Below, piece by piece: positions 8,493 to 16,421 of a stretch of 28,297 bases of DNA (position 1 is the stretch's first letter; each line of letters opens with the position of its first letter). A program made the translations under genes and the position numbers. Source of the DNA: JADHUC01 sp964617665 (GTDB lineage: Bacteria > Planctomycetota > Planctomycetia > Pirellulales > Pirellulaceae); NCBI GenBank assembly GCA_964617665.1, contig CAZUAH010000141.1, positions 1 through 28,297 of the forward strand. Direction: 5' to 3'. Below the pieces are notes generated by a model. That model was not told where the DNA came from, did not search any database, and was given only the letters and a program-made list of their open reading frames with translations.

Positions 8493-10279
8493 CTTATCGA
8501 TCCGATAGTCCGGGCTACTCGCGGATCTTCGGGGGACGCTTCGTAACGATAACGGAATCGGCCGCTTGGTGCGGTGTCTCCGTTGATGTAGACATCCAGG
8601 ATGTCACCAGGCTTCTGGGCGTTATCGATCCATTTGAATTCAAGTATGAATTCGTCACTTTCTATACCGAGCAGTTCCCTTGGAATCGCCGTGTGTATCC
8701 GATTTCCTTCCGTGCGATACTTCACCGCCCCAACCGTCTTCCATCGCCAGCCGCCGGCGTTGGCTTCGATTGATGCTTCGGTCGGACTGGCTACCTCGCG
8801 ACTCACGATGAAATTGAATCCTCCCCAACGTGGACCGTTGGTCCCTTTGACATCGGCCAATAACCACATCCAATTCGTATCCGTGTGAGGTGTAACGTTT
8901 TCACTGGTCTGTGCATGGAAATAGACGTTCGCCCGATCGTGAGTGACTTTCAACGTGCGGAAGTCGTTGCGGCCGGTTTGGACTCGATAGTGCTTGTCGC
9001 CACATCCGCGAAAATCGCGAGGCAACGTGTCAAGAGCATGGTCACGGTATACCGATGTCACATCGTCCCACTGGCTGAACGGTTCCGTCAGAACGATCGT
9101 CTTGCCTTGCGAGGGTGCCGGAGGTTGCTGCATGCCTTTGAAATGACGGATATTGGCAGCCATTTGCATGTAGTAGTTGTCGCCATACCCGCCCTTCATC
9201 ATTTCGACGTCACGACTGAACTCCAGATCGAACTGGTCGCAGAAGACGGGCGGTCCATGCTTCGTGTTGAGCTGCATGGCAATCCACTCGTTCCATCCTG
9301 TGACAAATACGACGTCCGGATCAAGGTCGAAAGCCCGCTGCCATTGCTCTTCGAAGTTGAAACCGTACTTGTAGGCATCAGGCCGATCGTCGACGCGACC
9401 GCCATGAAAACTTCGGCCACGCGCCTTTCCGGTGCTCATCATCTCGACGCGGCCGTGTTCCTGATGCAGGTTCTGCCCAACCGAAACGTCCACCTGTTCC
9501 GGCTTGGACGGATCGTCGTCGTACGAGTACACCTGTGGATAAGCTGCCTCCCAATGCCAAGCGTTGTGCGTGTTGACCAGCTTGAAGGGCCAGTGAGCCT
9601 TGCGCAAGGTGAAAAAGGCCGCCACCTCGTCTGATGCTTCCTTGGGGTCGCAGATCAGCAGCGGCTTGCCCTGCCAGCGGAACCAAAGCTCGGGATGAAG
9701 CGACGGCTTATAGTAGGTCTCGTAGATTCGCTGTGCGGTCTGCCCGGCGCGGGTGTTCACCATGAACACGATTTGCGGCACATGCTCGCCCAATTCACGC
9801 TGTTCTTCGAACACCTCGCACAGTCGCATTACCACATTGTCATAAGTGACTGCGTTGGTCGTATCGAAAACCAGGAAATCGACACCCGCATCCGAGAGCA
9901 GCGCAGCATGACGTCGCAACACCCACGGATCGTCGCTGCGATAGTAGCCAAACATGGGCTCGCCCCAGAAATGATAGGCATGGGGCCGACCCCACGGAGG
10001 CGACGCATTGGTTGTGCGCGCCTGCGGGTTCACGCTAAGAATCTGGGTGTTGTTGTAGACGCGATTCAACCGCAACCACAAGAAATAGAAGATGCCAACG
10101 TATCGGTCTTTCTGAAATGTACGAACCTCAGCCGGACTGGGCATGCCTCGGCCCACGCTGTCCGTGCCATACAAAGCCGGTGGTGGATAGCTTTGGGAAA
10201 ATGCTGTCGCGGTGAACAGCAGCGCCGAAGCGATGACGATTGCTGTCTTCAATCCTATCCAGATCCTATATCGTGACAT
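8489..10279 (-). CDS. Secreted GH99/GH71-like glycoside hydrolase with C-terminal sandwich domain
   Basis: A 596-residue exported protein (leader residues 10-29, ending ATAFSQS). Residues about 55-390 look like the TIM barrel of the GH99/GH71-like group: YVGIFYFLWLR (60-70), WGEPMFGYYRSDDPWVLRRH (105-124), AGVDFLVFDTTNA (131-143) and VFVTGWNEW (324-332). The GWNEW end of a strand is characteristic of this group and supplies a candidate catalytic acid (E331). The last 190 residues (about 405-590) resemble a CBM9/DOMON-like beta-sandwich, possibly for sugar binding (NFIVSREVASPTEASIEANAGG region). Known relatives cleave alpha-mannosides or alpha-glucans; the substrate here cannot be read. The start ATG 10279 lacks a clear ribosome site. 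It is translationally coupled by ATGA to the FAD oxidoreductase, so the two probably act on the same compound. Confidence 0.7.
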   Translation of the reverse strand: MSRYRIWIGLKTAIVIASALLFTATAFSQSYPPPALYGTDSVGRGMPSPAEVRTFQKDRYVGIFYFLWLRLNRVYNNTQILSVNPQARTTNASPPWGRPHAYHFWGEPMFGYYRSDDPWVLRRHAALLSDAGVDFLVFDTTNAVTYDNVVMRLCEVFEEQRELGEHVPQIVFMVNTRAGQTAQRIYETYYKPSLHPELWFRWQGKPLLICDPKEASDEVAAFFTLRKAHWPFKLVNTHNAWHWEAAYPQVYSYDDDPSKPEQVDVSVGQNLHQEHGRVEMMSTGKARGRSFHGGRVDDRPDAYKYGFNFEEQWQRAFDLDPDVVFVTGWNEWIAMQLNTKHGPPVFCDQFDLEFSRDVEMMKGGYGDNYYMQMAANIRHFKGMQQPPAPSQGKTIVLTEPFSQWDDVTSVYRDHALDTLPRDFRGCGDKHYRVQTGRNDFRTLKVTHDRANVYFHAQTSENVTPHTDTNWMWLLADVKGTNGPRWGGFNFIVSREVASPTEASIEANAGGWRWKTVGAVKYRTEGNRIHTAIPRELLGIESDEFILEFKWIDNAQKPGDILDVYINGDTAPSGRFRYRYEASPEDPRVARTIGSIR

Positions 10280-10295
10280 GAAGCAGTTTCAAAAC

Positions 10296-10365
10296 CGGGA
10301 GGGCGAGGCTGCCGCCGAGCCGGAACGACGAGAAAACACGGCTCAGCAGGAGCTTCGCCCTCCCG
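10296..10365. repeat. 70-bp intergenic palindrome (CGGGAGGGCGA type)
   Basis: The arms 10296-10322 and 10339-10365 are complementary at 23 of 27 positions with a 16-base loop; the outer 11 bases CGGGAGGGCGA are perfect. It sits between the DUF1080 gene and the GH99-like gene inside a same-strand series. Similar units are common between genes in planctomycetes (general knowledge). It could stabilise or separate mRNA segments, but there is no T-run for termination. Confidence 0.7.
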
Positions 10366-10401
10366 TGAATCGGCCATGGAATGCCCTCATACAAAACGGT
10401 G

Positions 10402-11049
10402 CTACTTCTCCCGGATCCGGATGTTTTTCCAGTGGGTCTCGGCGCCTTCGCTCTGGAAACCGATGGGGCCTTCGGTCAATTCGCAGTCGCCGACGGTCGA
10501 GACGACGGTGCCGTTGAGCGAGATGGTCATGTCGCCACCTGTCACCTCGATTTCCATCGCATTGAACTCGCCGACCGGTTTGCGGACTTTCGCCAGAGCT
10601 TCTCTGTCGAGTGTGCGCGTGCACTCGACGTTACGCGGAATCGGGAGGATCAGCCCCATTGATCGGTGCGCTCCCTGCACCTCGATGCTCCGCGGCCAGA
10701 CGCCCAGAGCGTTCTTCTCGCCAACGTGGATCAGGCAGCCGCTATTGCCGGGCCTCTTCTTGAAGGCGAAGTCGAACCGCAGCGTGTAGTTACTGTACGA
10801 CTTCTCCGTGTACATGTAGCCCGACGGGCTGCCGCTGCAGATCAGGATGCCGTCTTTGACCGTATAGGTCCCGTCGTTGTCCGCACCTTCCTTTCCCAGG
10901 TGGAACTTCCAGTCGTCCAAGTCCTTGCCGTTGAATAGAGCGGTCCAACCCTCTTCGGTATTCTCCTGTGCAGTAAGAATGTTCGGCACGGCGAGCATCG
11001 CGACCAGAATCAGGATCGAGACAGACGCAATTCGATGAGTTCTCTTCAT
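10402..11049 (-). CDS. Secreted DUF1080 protein (3-keto-disaccharide hydrolase family)
   Basis: A 215-residue protein with a leader (residues 9-27, ending ILTAQE) and one PF06439 domain. Recognisable family stretches are GWTALFNGKDLDDWKFH at the domain start, NYTLRFDFAFKKRPGNSGCL in the middle and GPIGFQSEGAETHWKNIRIR at the end, the last being nearly invariant in this family. Members have a concanavalin-like beta-sandwich fold; some hydrolyse 3-keto-glycosides, others are thought only to bind sugars. It is very expanded in planctomycetes. The start ATG 11049 follows an AGGAG at 11057-11061 (7-base spacing). The longer frame upstream runs into the sulfatase stop and lacks a leader, so I rejected it. 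It lies 49 bases behind the sulfatase gene and is probably co-transcribed. Confidence 0.9.
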   Translation of the reverse strand: MKRTHRIASVSILILVAMLAVPNILTAQENTEEGWTALFNGKDLDDWKFHLGKEGADNDGTYTVKDGILICSGSPSGYMYTEKSYSNYTLRFDFAFKKRPGNSGCLIHVGEKNALGVWPRSIEVQGAHRSMGLILPIPRNVECTRTLDREALAKVRKPVGEFNAMEIEVTGGDMTISLNGTVVSTVGDCELTEGPIGFQSEGAETHWKNIRIREK

Positions 11050-11098
11050 GTGGTTTCTCCTGTCGTACTCGTAAACCGATTTGACTCCACCTTGACAA

Positions 11099-13060
11099 TC
11101 ACTTCCGCGGCTTGCCCGAAGGAGAAGCCGCGAATTCCCATTCATACACAAGCCGGTCGTCAGCATCCAGCAGTTTGATTGCAGAAATGCGGATCTCGCC
11201 CGCTGCCTGGCCGGGATCCAGTCGGACCGCGGTCACCGGATGCGCTGCAGCGAACGCAACACGATACTCGTGTGGTTTGCCATCATGCGTCATCGCGAAT
11301 ACCGTACTGCGATCGCGGAAAAATGGCGGCTGAATGCCCTGCTCCTGCCAGAAGAACTGGCCTCGTCCGCGGCCAGTCGAGGTCATCGTGATTAGGGCCT
11401 TGAACCGGCCAACTTCCAGCGTCTTTGGCAAGGTGTAGCTCAGATAGGGGTCCGATCCTGAACTGGCAACCACCAGTGAGCCGTCCCGTACCGTCAGCGT
11501 ACAGTCGTGGCTCGGCTTCCAGCCGGCAACCGGTTTTGGCGGTGGGCCTTTGCGGGCCCTGGATGGCTTAGGCTTTCTCGCTGGCTTCAAGCCTGGTTTT
11601 CCCTCGTCCTCCGCGTGGTAGACGGCCGGATCGAAATTGGGATTCGGGATGGGAAGGACTGCTTGCGTGTCCGACAGAAAGGTGTCGATCAACGCGTCCA
11701 GCTCCTTGACTCGCTGAGCCTCGCGGGCGGCCAGATCGTTCTTCTCGCCAATATCCTCACTTAGATTGAAGAGCTTCCAACGGTGCGCGCCGCCTTCGCC
11801 ACCATGAAAAATGCGGATCAGTTTCCAGTCGCCGCGATGCACGGCGACCGATGGCGGCAACCAGTCCGGTACTTTCGGATTGTGCGGAAAATAGGTGAAG
11901 ATGGCTTCTCGCACAACTGGCTGCCCCTTCAGCGCGGGTACGATACTGATGCCGTCGAACTGCTGTTCTTCGCGAGCTTCGAGTCCAAGCATATCGAGCA
12001 GTGTTGGATAGAAGTCGCTGCTCTGGACGACCGCTTGGCTGCGAGTATCGCCGTCAACGACGCCGGGCCAGATTACCACGCAAGGCACACGGACACCGCC
12101 CTCGAACATGGTCGCCTTTCCGCCGCGCAATGGCCGGTTGCTTGTGGGCGTGGTGCCATCGACCTCGTTGTACATGTTCCCGCCATTGTCGGAGAAGAAT
12201 ACCACGATCGTCTGCTCGGCGATTTCCAGCCGGTCAATCGTGTCGAGCAGCGTACCGATGGCATCATCCATCGACTCGATCATGGCAGCGTAAGTCGGGC
12301 TGCGCTGCGCGTCTTTCTGGTTGACACGACCGCGATGCTTCTCGATCAACGATTGCTTTGCGTCGAACGGAGCGTGAACGCTGAACATCCAGTAGTTGAG
12401 AAAGAACGGTTCGTTCTTGTGCTGCTCCATAAACGCAACCGCTTCTTTGGCCATGCGGTCTTCGATGTGCTCGTTGGGCGTATCGGGATCGAAGTCGGGG
12501 AACTTCCACGGCGCAACGAAACTACCGGCTGGCCCCGGTCCAGGCCAGTGTGGCACGTCGACGTCGAAGCCATGTTCCAGTGGCGAATACGGCTCGTGGC
12601 CCAGATGCCATTTGCCGAAATGCCCGGTAGCGTAGCCGGCGTCCTTTAGCGCGTCGGTCAGTGTGTAGTAGTCGGTCTTCAAGCGCGTGGCCGTATTCGG
12701 TCCAATCGCTTTGCAGTTCGCCGGTGCCCGTGTGCCCGGCGTTGCCTCCAGCGCCGCCTGCGGCAAATGACACGCCGGTGTGGTGATGCCAACGCGAGCC
12801 GGACTGAGGCCAGTGAGGATACTGGCACGCGTTGGTGAGCACAGCGGGCTGGCCGAGTAGGCTCGCGTGAAGGTCATCCCGCGCCGCGCCAGTCGCTCGA
12901 CGTTGGGCGTTTGATAGAACTCTGTGGTTCCGTACAGCGTCGTGTCACTCCACCCAAGATCGTCGGCCAGAATATAAACGATGTTAGGCTTGCGATCGGC
13001 GGCGGTGGCTACCGAGCAGAACGCAAAGAACAGGACGGCGACAGGCATTACTGACTTCAT
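11099..13060 (-). CDS. Secreted type I sulfatase
   Basis: A 653-residue alkaline-phosphatase-fold sulfatase with a Sec leader (residues 1-21, ending SVATA-A). The formylglycine site is CSPTR at residues 74-78; Cys74 would be oxidised by a formylglycine-generating enzyme not encoded here. Metal ligands are seen as LADDLGWSD (31-39; D33, D34) and FFSDNGG (288-294; D291, N292), and the family motif HFGKWHLG lies at 147-154 with K150 and H152. About 130 residues at the C-terminus (after a lysine/proline-rich linker near 500-515) form an extra beta-rich domain, perhaps sugar-binding. It should remove sulfate esters from polysaccharides in the periplasm or outside. ATG 13060 is preceded by GAGGA at 6-base spacing. 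It appears to be the first gene of the minus-strand series. The exact substrate and S1 subfamily cannot be told. Confidence 0.95.
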   Translation of the reverse strand: MKSVMPVAVLFFAFCSVATAADRKPNIVYILADDLGWSDTTLYGTTEFYQTPNVERLARRGMTFTRAYSASPLCSPTRASILTGLSPARVGITTPACHLPQAALEATPGTRAPANCKAIGPNTATRLKTDYYTLTDALKDAGYATGHFGKWHLGHEPYSPLEHGFDVDVPHWPGPGPAGSFVAPWKFPDFDPDTPNEHIEDRMAKEAVAFMEQHKNEPFFLNYWMFSVHAPFDAKQSLIEKHRGRVNQKDAQRSPTYAAMIESMDDAIGTLLDTIDRLEIAEQTIVVFFSDNGGNMYNEVDGTTPTSNRPLRGGKATMFEGGVRVPCVVIWPGVVDGDTRSQAVVQSSDFYPTLLDMLGLEAREEQQFDGISIVPALKGQPVVREAIFTYFPHNPKVPDWLPPSVAVHRGDWKLIRIFHGGEGGAHRWKLFNLSEDIGEKNDLAAREAQRVKELDALIDTFLSDTQAVLPIPNPNFDPAVYHAEDEGKPGLKPARKPKPSRARKGPPPKPVAGWKPSHDCTLTVRDGSLVVASSGSDPYLSYTLPKTLEVGRFKALITMTSTGRGRGQFFWQEQGIQPPFFRDRSTVFAMTHDGKPHEYRVAFAAAHPVTAVRLDPGQAAGEIRISAIKLLDADDRLVYEWEFAASPSGKPRK

Positions 13061-13276
13061 TTGATTCCTCTATCAAGTTGCGATTCTTCCAGGTTCGAGC
13101 GAGGCGTGGTTGGGGGCGATACTGAAGTGGGTATGACCAGTCGGAACACGATCGCCCCATCTCTACCCTACCACCCGCGAGATGCGTGGGGAAGAAGGTG
13201 AAGGACGTGTGAACCGGGATGAGCTGGCGAAGCAGAAGGTGTGCGGCGGTTTGTTTTTCCGACCGTCAGGCACCTA

Positions 13277-13528
13277 TCAAATTCTCAATAGATCAAACAA
13301 CATCAGAATCGCTGTCAGTATCGCGCCCAGGACTGGCGAAAACACCAAGCCCCAGATCGCGCCGTACCACCCTCGTACCAGATAGCCCGCACAAGTCGCA
13401 ATCGTTGGCACGAGGATGATTCCGCCGATGGGGTGAAGTATGCCTTTGCTGACAAACATCGCGAAGGGCACTGACAGCACCGCAACGATCACCAGTATCG
13501 CTTTTAGGCTGAATTGTGGTCGGGGCAT
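13277..13528 (-). CDS. Small membrane protein, unknown function
   Basis: An 83-residue, very hydrophobic protein with three likely membrane segments (about 7-26, 31-50 and 55-80). The opening MPRPQFSLKAILVIVAV resembles the RxxFSLKxLL start of many small planctomycete membrane proteins (general knowledge), whose role is not known to me. I chose ATG 13528 because GGGAG lies 7 bases upstream. The frame continues upstream to 13867, but that extension overlaps the divergent isomerase gene and has no membrane-protein character. No partner is evident; it lies 216 bases upstream of the sulfatase gene on the same strand. Confidence 0.6.
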   Translation of the reverse strand: MPRPQFSLKAILVIVAVLSVPFAMFVSKGILHPIGGIILVPTIATCAGYLVRGWYGAIWGLVFSPVLGAILTAILMLFDLLRI

Positions 13529-13663
13529 TCTTGTCTCCCGTAGAGGCTCCAGGATGTAGCCTCTTGAGTCGGCACAAGCTATTGTATGCTTGACGAACGC
13601 TCGATTGGAAAGTGTTCCGGCTAGAATTGTGTCGGTCCGGAAAAACACGCGATCGCGATATCG

Positions 13664-13694
13664 TTGGCACACGGCGTTCGCGAACGGGTATAAT
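13664..13694 (+). promoter_or_regulatory. Sigma-70-type promoter of the TIM-barrel isomerase gene
   Basis: A consensus -10 TATAAT (13689-13694) lies 19 bases after TTGGCA (13664-13669), and 41 bases upstream of the ATG at 13736. The spacer is longer than the ideal 17. It is the best promoter-like sequence in the window. Confidence 0.5.
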
Positions 13695-13735
13695 CGCCTG
13701 GACGAATCTGGAGTTCCTTTCCGCTGGAGGAAACG

Positions 13736-14659
13736 ATGAGACTCAGCCTGTTTACCGTCAGTTATGCCGGACTTTGGGGGCAACATGCGCTTTCGCTCGA
13801 AGACACAATTGCAAAAGCGGGCGCGTTGGGGTATGACGCTGTGATGATCATGGGCAAACGTCCGCATCTCTCACCGTTGGACGCTACGGAAGAACGACTG
13901 GCAACGATCGAAGCGACGCTGAAAGAACACGGCGTCGAGTGCGCCGTGCTGGGCGGCTACACGGATCTCTCTGGAGCGGGTGCTGCGGAAGTGCCATTCC
14001 TGGAGATGCAGATCAGCTATGTCGAATCGTTGGCTCGCATCGCGGCACGACTTGGGGCCGGATATGTCCGCATCTTCACGGCCTACGAAGTCGAAGGGCA
14101 GACTCCGCACACCCTTTGGAGCCGCGTGGTGACGGTGCTGCGAGAAATCTGCGATCGAGCGGCCGAACACAACGTGACCATCGCCGTGCAGAACCATCAC
14201 GACATCGGACTACACAGCGAGGCGTTGTTGGAGTTATTGGGCGACGTCGATCGCGCAAACTGCAAAGTCGGCTTCGACGCGTGGTCGCCGGCGCTTCGAG
14301 GCGAAGATGTCTACGAAGCCGCCAAGCGAATGGCACCGTATGCGGCAATCACGACGAATGCGGACTATATCCGCTTGCCGCGTTTTCAATATCACCCAGC
14401 CATCGTCAATTACGAACGCGTGTCGCCGGATCTGGTTCGGGCGGTACGATTCGGCGAGGGCTTTATCGACTATCCCGCTTTCTTCCAGGGATTGAAAGAA
14501 GGTGGATTTGACGGCATCGCCAATTTCGAGATGTGCTCGCCGGTCCGCGGCGGAGGTGCACTGGAAAACTTGGATCAGTACGCAGGGCATTGCGTCCGGT
14601 GGATGCGAGAAAATGTGTTGAACCAGGAGCAACGCCGTAACGCATCGCTTGTGGATTAG
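13736..14659 (+). CDS. Sugar phosphate isomerase/epimerase-like TIM barrel
   Basis: A 307-residue protein of the xylose-isomerase-like AP_endonuc_2 superfamily, without a leader, so cytoplasmic. The repeating beta/alpha pattern is clear: LEDTIAKAGALGYDAVMIM, SLARIAARLGAGYVRIF, REICDRAAEHNVTIAVQNHH, KVGFDAWSPALRGEDVYEAA and GFDGIANFEMCSP. The last Glu and the FDAW Asp are the expected metal ligands, but the Glu usually found at the end of the fifth or sixth strand is Gln here (VQNHHD). I believe this substitution is shared by a planctomycete subgroup. The start ATG has a strong GGAGGAAACG ribosome site. Family members isomerise or epimerise keto-sugars; the substrate is unknown. It fits intracellular processing of sugars released by the secreted enzymes nearby. 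Confidence 0.85.
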   Translation: MRLSLFTVSYAGLWGQHALSLEDTIAKAGALGYDAVMIMGKRPHLSPLDATEERLATIEATLKEHGVECAVLGGYTDLSGAGAAEVPFLEMQISYVESLARIAARLGAGYVRIFTAYEVEGQTPHTLWSRVVTVLREICDRAAEHNVTIAVQNHHDIGLHSEALLELLGDVDRANCKVGFDAWSPALRGEDVYEAAKRMAPYAAITTNADYIRLPRFQYHPAIVNYERVSPDLVRAVRFGEGFIDYPAFFQGLKEGGFDGIANFEMCSPVRGGGALENLDQYAGHCVRWMRENVLNQEQRRNASLVD

Positions 14660-14697
14660 CCGTCGGGCGCCCCCACAGTTGCTCTGATCGTCACACG

Positions 14698-14726
14698 AAC
14701 CGGACGCTAGCGCGTTCCGGCTGGTT
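14698..14726. repeat. Palindrome overlapping the lipoprotein stop codon
   Basis: A hairpin pairs CCGGA (14700-14704) with TCCGG (14716-14720) and CGC (14705-14707) with GCG (14710-14712), with a 3-base bulge; outer AACC/GGTT can extend it. It contains a CGCTAGCG core typical of scattered planctomycete repeats. It lies in the convergent space after the isomerase gene and covers the stop codon of the small lipoprotein. Confidence 0.4.
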
Positions 14727-14928
14727 GCCATCCGTCAGACGTTGGTGGAGATGGCTCCAACTGTTTCTTGGGAGGCGGAGCAACGGGCATTTGGTCGCCT
14801 CCTTCCGGACCCACGCTTGAACGGCCCGGCGGAATATCAGGAATGCTATCGGCGTGAGGATCCTCGGCTTCGGAACACCCGAACACTCCAACGCCTAGCA
14901 ACAAGAGAAACAGCATCAATCCGCGCAC
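14707..14928 (-). CDS. Small lipoprotein, unknown function
   Basis: A 73-residue protein. A short hydrophobic leader (residues 4-17) ends in a lipobox, GVGVFGC, with Cys18 as the lipidation site, followed by an acidic SEAEDP stretch and a proline-rich, low-complexity tail (VAPPPKKQLEPSPPTSDG). I chose GTG 14928 because GGAGG stands 8 bases upstream; GTG 14943 and ATG 14916 are in-frame alternatives. It starts 45 bases after the end of the DUF1559 pseudopilin gene on the same strand, an arrangement often seen in planctomycetes, so the two may be co-transcribed. Too short for a family call. The lipobox is the best evidence that it is real. Confidence 0.6.
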   Translation of the reverse strand: MRGLMLFLLLLGVGVFGCSEAEDPHADSIPDIPPGRSSVGPEGGDQMPVAPPPKKQLEPSPPTSDGWQPAGTR

Positions 14929-14973
14929 TGTGTAAACCTCCACAACGTGTGTTTCTCGATGTACGGTTGATTT

Positions 14974-15945
14974 CTATTCAGGAACGTTGATGGCTTCACC
15001 GCCGTGGCGCGTGGCCATCGCCTCGACGATTGTTGGGGACGACGCGTTTTCGGGGCCGCCGGCCTCGTAGCTGATGAACCTGATGCTGGCATCGGCCAAT
15101 GCCCAGTTTGCGCCTCCCGGATGCAGGCTCCAGAAGTGATAGCGATGGCTATCCATCGGATCGATAATCGATCCATGCCGGAAAAAATCCGGGGTGGCCG
15201 TATGCAACAACGGGCGTTCAAGAACTCCCAGCACAACATCCGTCGCGCCAAAATGCGGCGATTCGCCGGCACCGGCCCACAGCCACCCGTACACTTCGTT
15301 GGTGGGCGGTCGTTCGCCAATCATCAATGTGTTGCTTGTGCCGTCAAGGATTTCCGCCATTGGCACGGACGAGTTCACATAGAGAACTCCGTCTTGGCCG
15401 CCGGCTTCTTTGAATTGATTGCGTCCGGACACGCCCAAGTAGGACGTAAGTGCAACCTTGTGACCGCCGTAGGTGGTTTGGATCCCGGCACGGACATCGG
15501 AAGGGCAGACAAACGTGTCGCACAAAACCCCGTTCGGGTCGGTGCCGCTGGGATCGGGCTGCCACCACGGCCAAGCGTGAAGGTCCACGGAATCGTAAAG
15601 GTTCTTCATCTCGATGTATGGTGCAATTCGTAGCGTCCAACTCCAGAACGGCCCCTCGACAGGGTACCCGTTCGGAGCCAATCCCCCGGGCGTCTCATCG
15701 CAAGAATACGTGGTGCAATAGACACTCGGCATTATCTGGTGGGCGGATGGAAAACGACGGTATGTATCGTGAAAACTATGCAACCCAAGCGCTTGCTGCT
15801 TCAGGTTGTTCAGGCACTGTGCCCGCCTGGCCGCCTCGCGGGCTGCTTGGATCGCGGGAAGCAGAAGCGCAACCAGGATGCCAATGATCGCAATCACGAC
15901 CAGCAATTCGACAAGCGTAAACCCGCGCGATCTGTCCGATTTCAT
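14974..15945 (-). CDS. DUF1559 pseudopilin-like protein (prepilin N-terminus, H-X9-DG type)
   Basis: A 323-residue protein. It starts with a type IV prepilin leader, MKSDRSRG cut before FTLVELLVVIAI; Glu13 is the conserved fifth residue of the mature protein, followed by a hydrophobic helix. Then come AAREAARRAQCLNNLKQ and FHDTYRRFPSA, both standard for the DUF1559 family that planctomycetes have in dozens of copies. The C-terminal signature is HPGGANWALADASIRF (from His275), with Ala in place of the usual Gly of H-X9-DG. Such proteins are thought to be exported and processed like type II secretion pseudopilins; their roles are unknown. The start ATG 15945 has GGAAGAAG just upstream; a longer frame upstream would bury the leader and was rejected. 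The small lipoprotein gene follows. Confidence 0.9.
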   Translation of the reverse strand: MKSDRSRGFTLVELLVVIAIIGILVALLLPAIQAAREAARRAQCLNNLKQQALGLHSFHDTYRRFPSAHQIMPSVYCTTYSCDETPGGLAPNGYPVEGPFWSWTLRIAPYIEMKNLYDSVDLHAWPWWQPDPSGTDPNGVLCDTFVCPSDVRAGIQTTYGGHKVALTSYLGVSGRNQFKEAGGQDGVLYVNSSVPMAEILDGTSNTLMIGERPPTNEVYGWLWAGAGESPHFGATDVVLGVLERPLLHTATPDFFRHGSIIDPMDSHRYHFWSLHPGGANWALADASIRFISYEAGGPENASSPTIVEAMATRHGGEAINVPE

Positions 15946-16421
15946 AGCTTCTTCCGCTGGCGACAGATGTGAATCCCAGCGTTGGAGAAAAGGACCGTCC
16001 GGCAACCGTCCAAAACCCTGGCCCTCACGGCGTGGAAACGCCACACCAGTCCAACGTACCACCTCAAGTCAGCGTGTCAAGTTTCGAGAATGTGTTTCCC
16101 TGCCCGAATCTGAGTAGATAGCCCCCAACATCAGCGGCCATCCTGTTGTCTCCCGGCCGTGAGACCTGCACAATCGGAGATCTCCAGCGGTGATGGGTGA
16201 CTTACGTTCCAATGGACAAATGCAGGCTGCCGAGCACCGGGCGGAGCATTGCTCCGTGTCGTGACCTGTACTTTTCTTTGAAATTGGGCGGGAAGACGCC
16301 TCGTGATCGGTGACATATCCGTACTTGTGGGAAGTAAGTCGCCTGAATACGCGTGAACAGGTAGGATGGTGGGGAACGCAAAACGCAAGGATCTCGAGCG
16401 GGGTTTGGCAGCGGCGGGCAC
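15946..16421. other. Divergent intergenic region (DUF1559 gene / sigma gene)
   Basis: No credible gene is seen in 476 bases, although a minus-strand frame can be read through much of it. On the minus strand TTGACA (16080-16075) is followed after 16 bases by a weak TACGTT (16058-16053), a possible promoter for the DUF1559 gene about 110 bases upstream of its ATG. I find no clear promoter for the sigma factor gene; an autoregulated ECF promoter would be expected in the last 150 bases. Confidence 0.4.

Noticed and set aside
8885..9634. Plus-strand open frame of 249 codons
   Set aside because: It lies fully antisense to the GH99-like gene, which has a leader and family motifs; the frame shows no recognisable protein.
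11783..12649. Plus-strand open frame of 288 codons
   Set aside because: It is antisense to the sulfatase core, including the region between its two metal sites, and has no family features.
13529..13867. Longer version of the small membrane protein
   Set aside because: It overlaps the divergent isomerase gene and is unlike a membrane protein; ATG 13528 has GGGAG in place.
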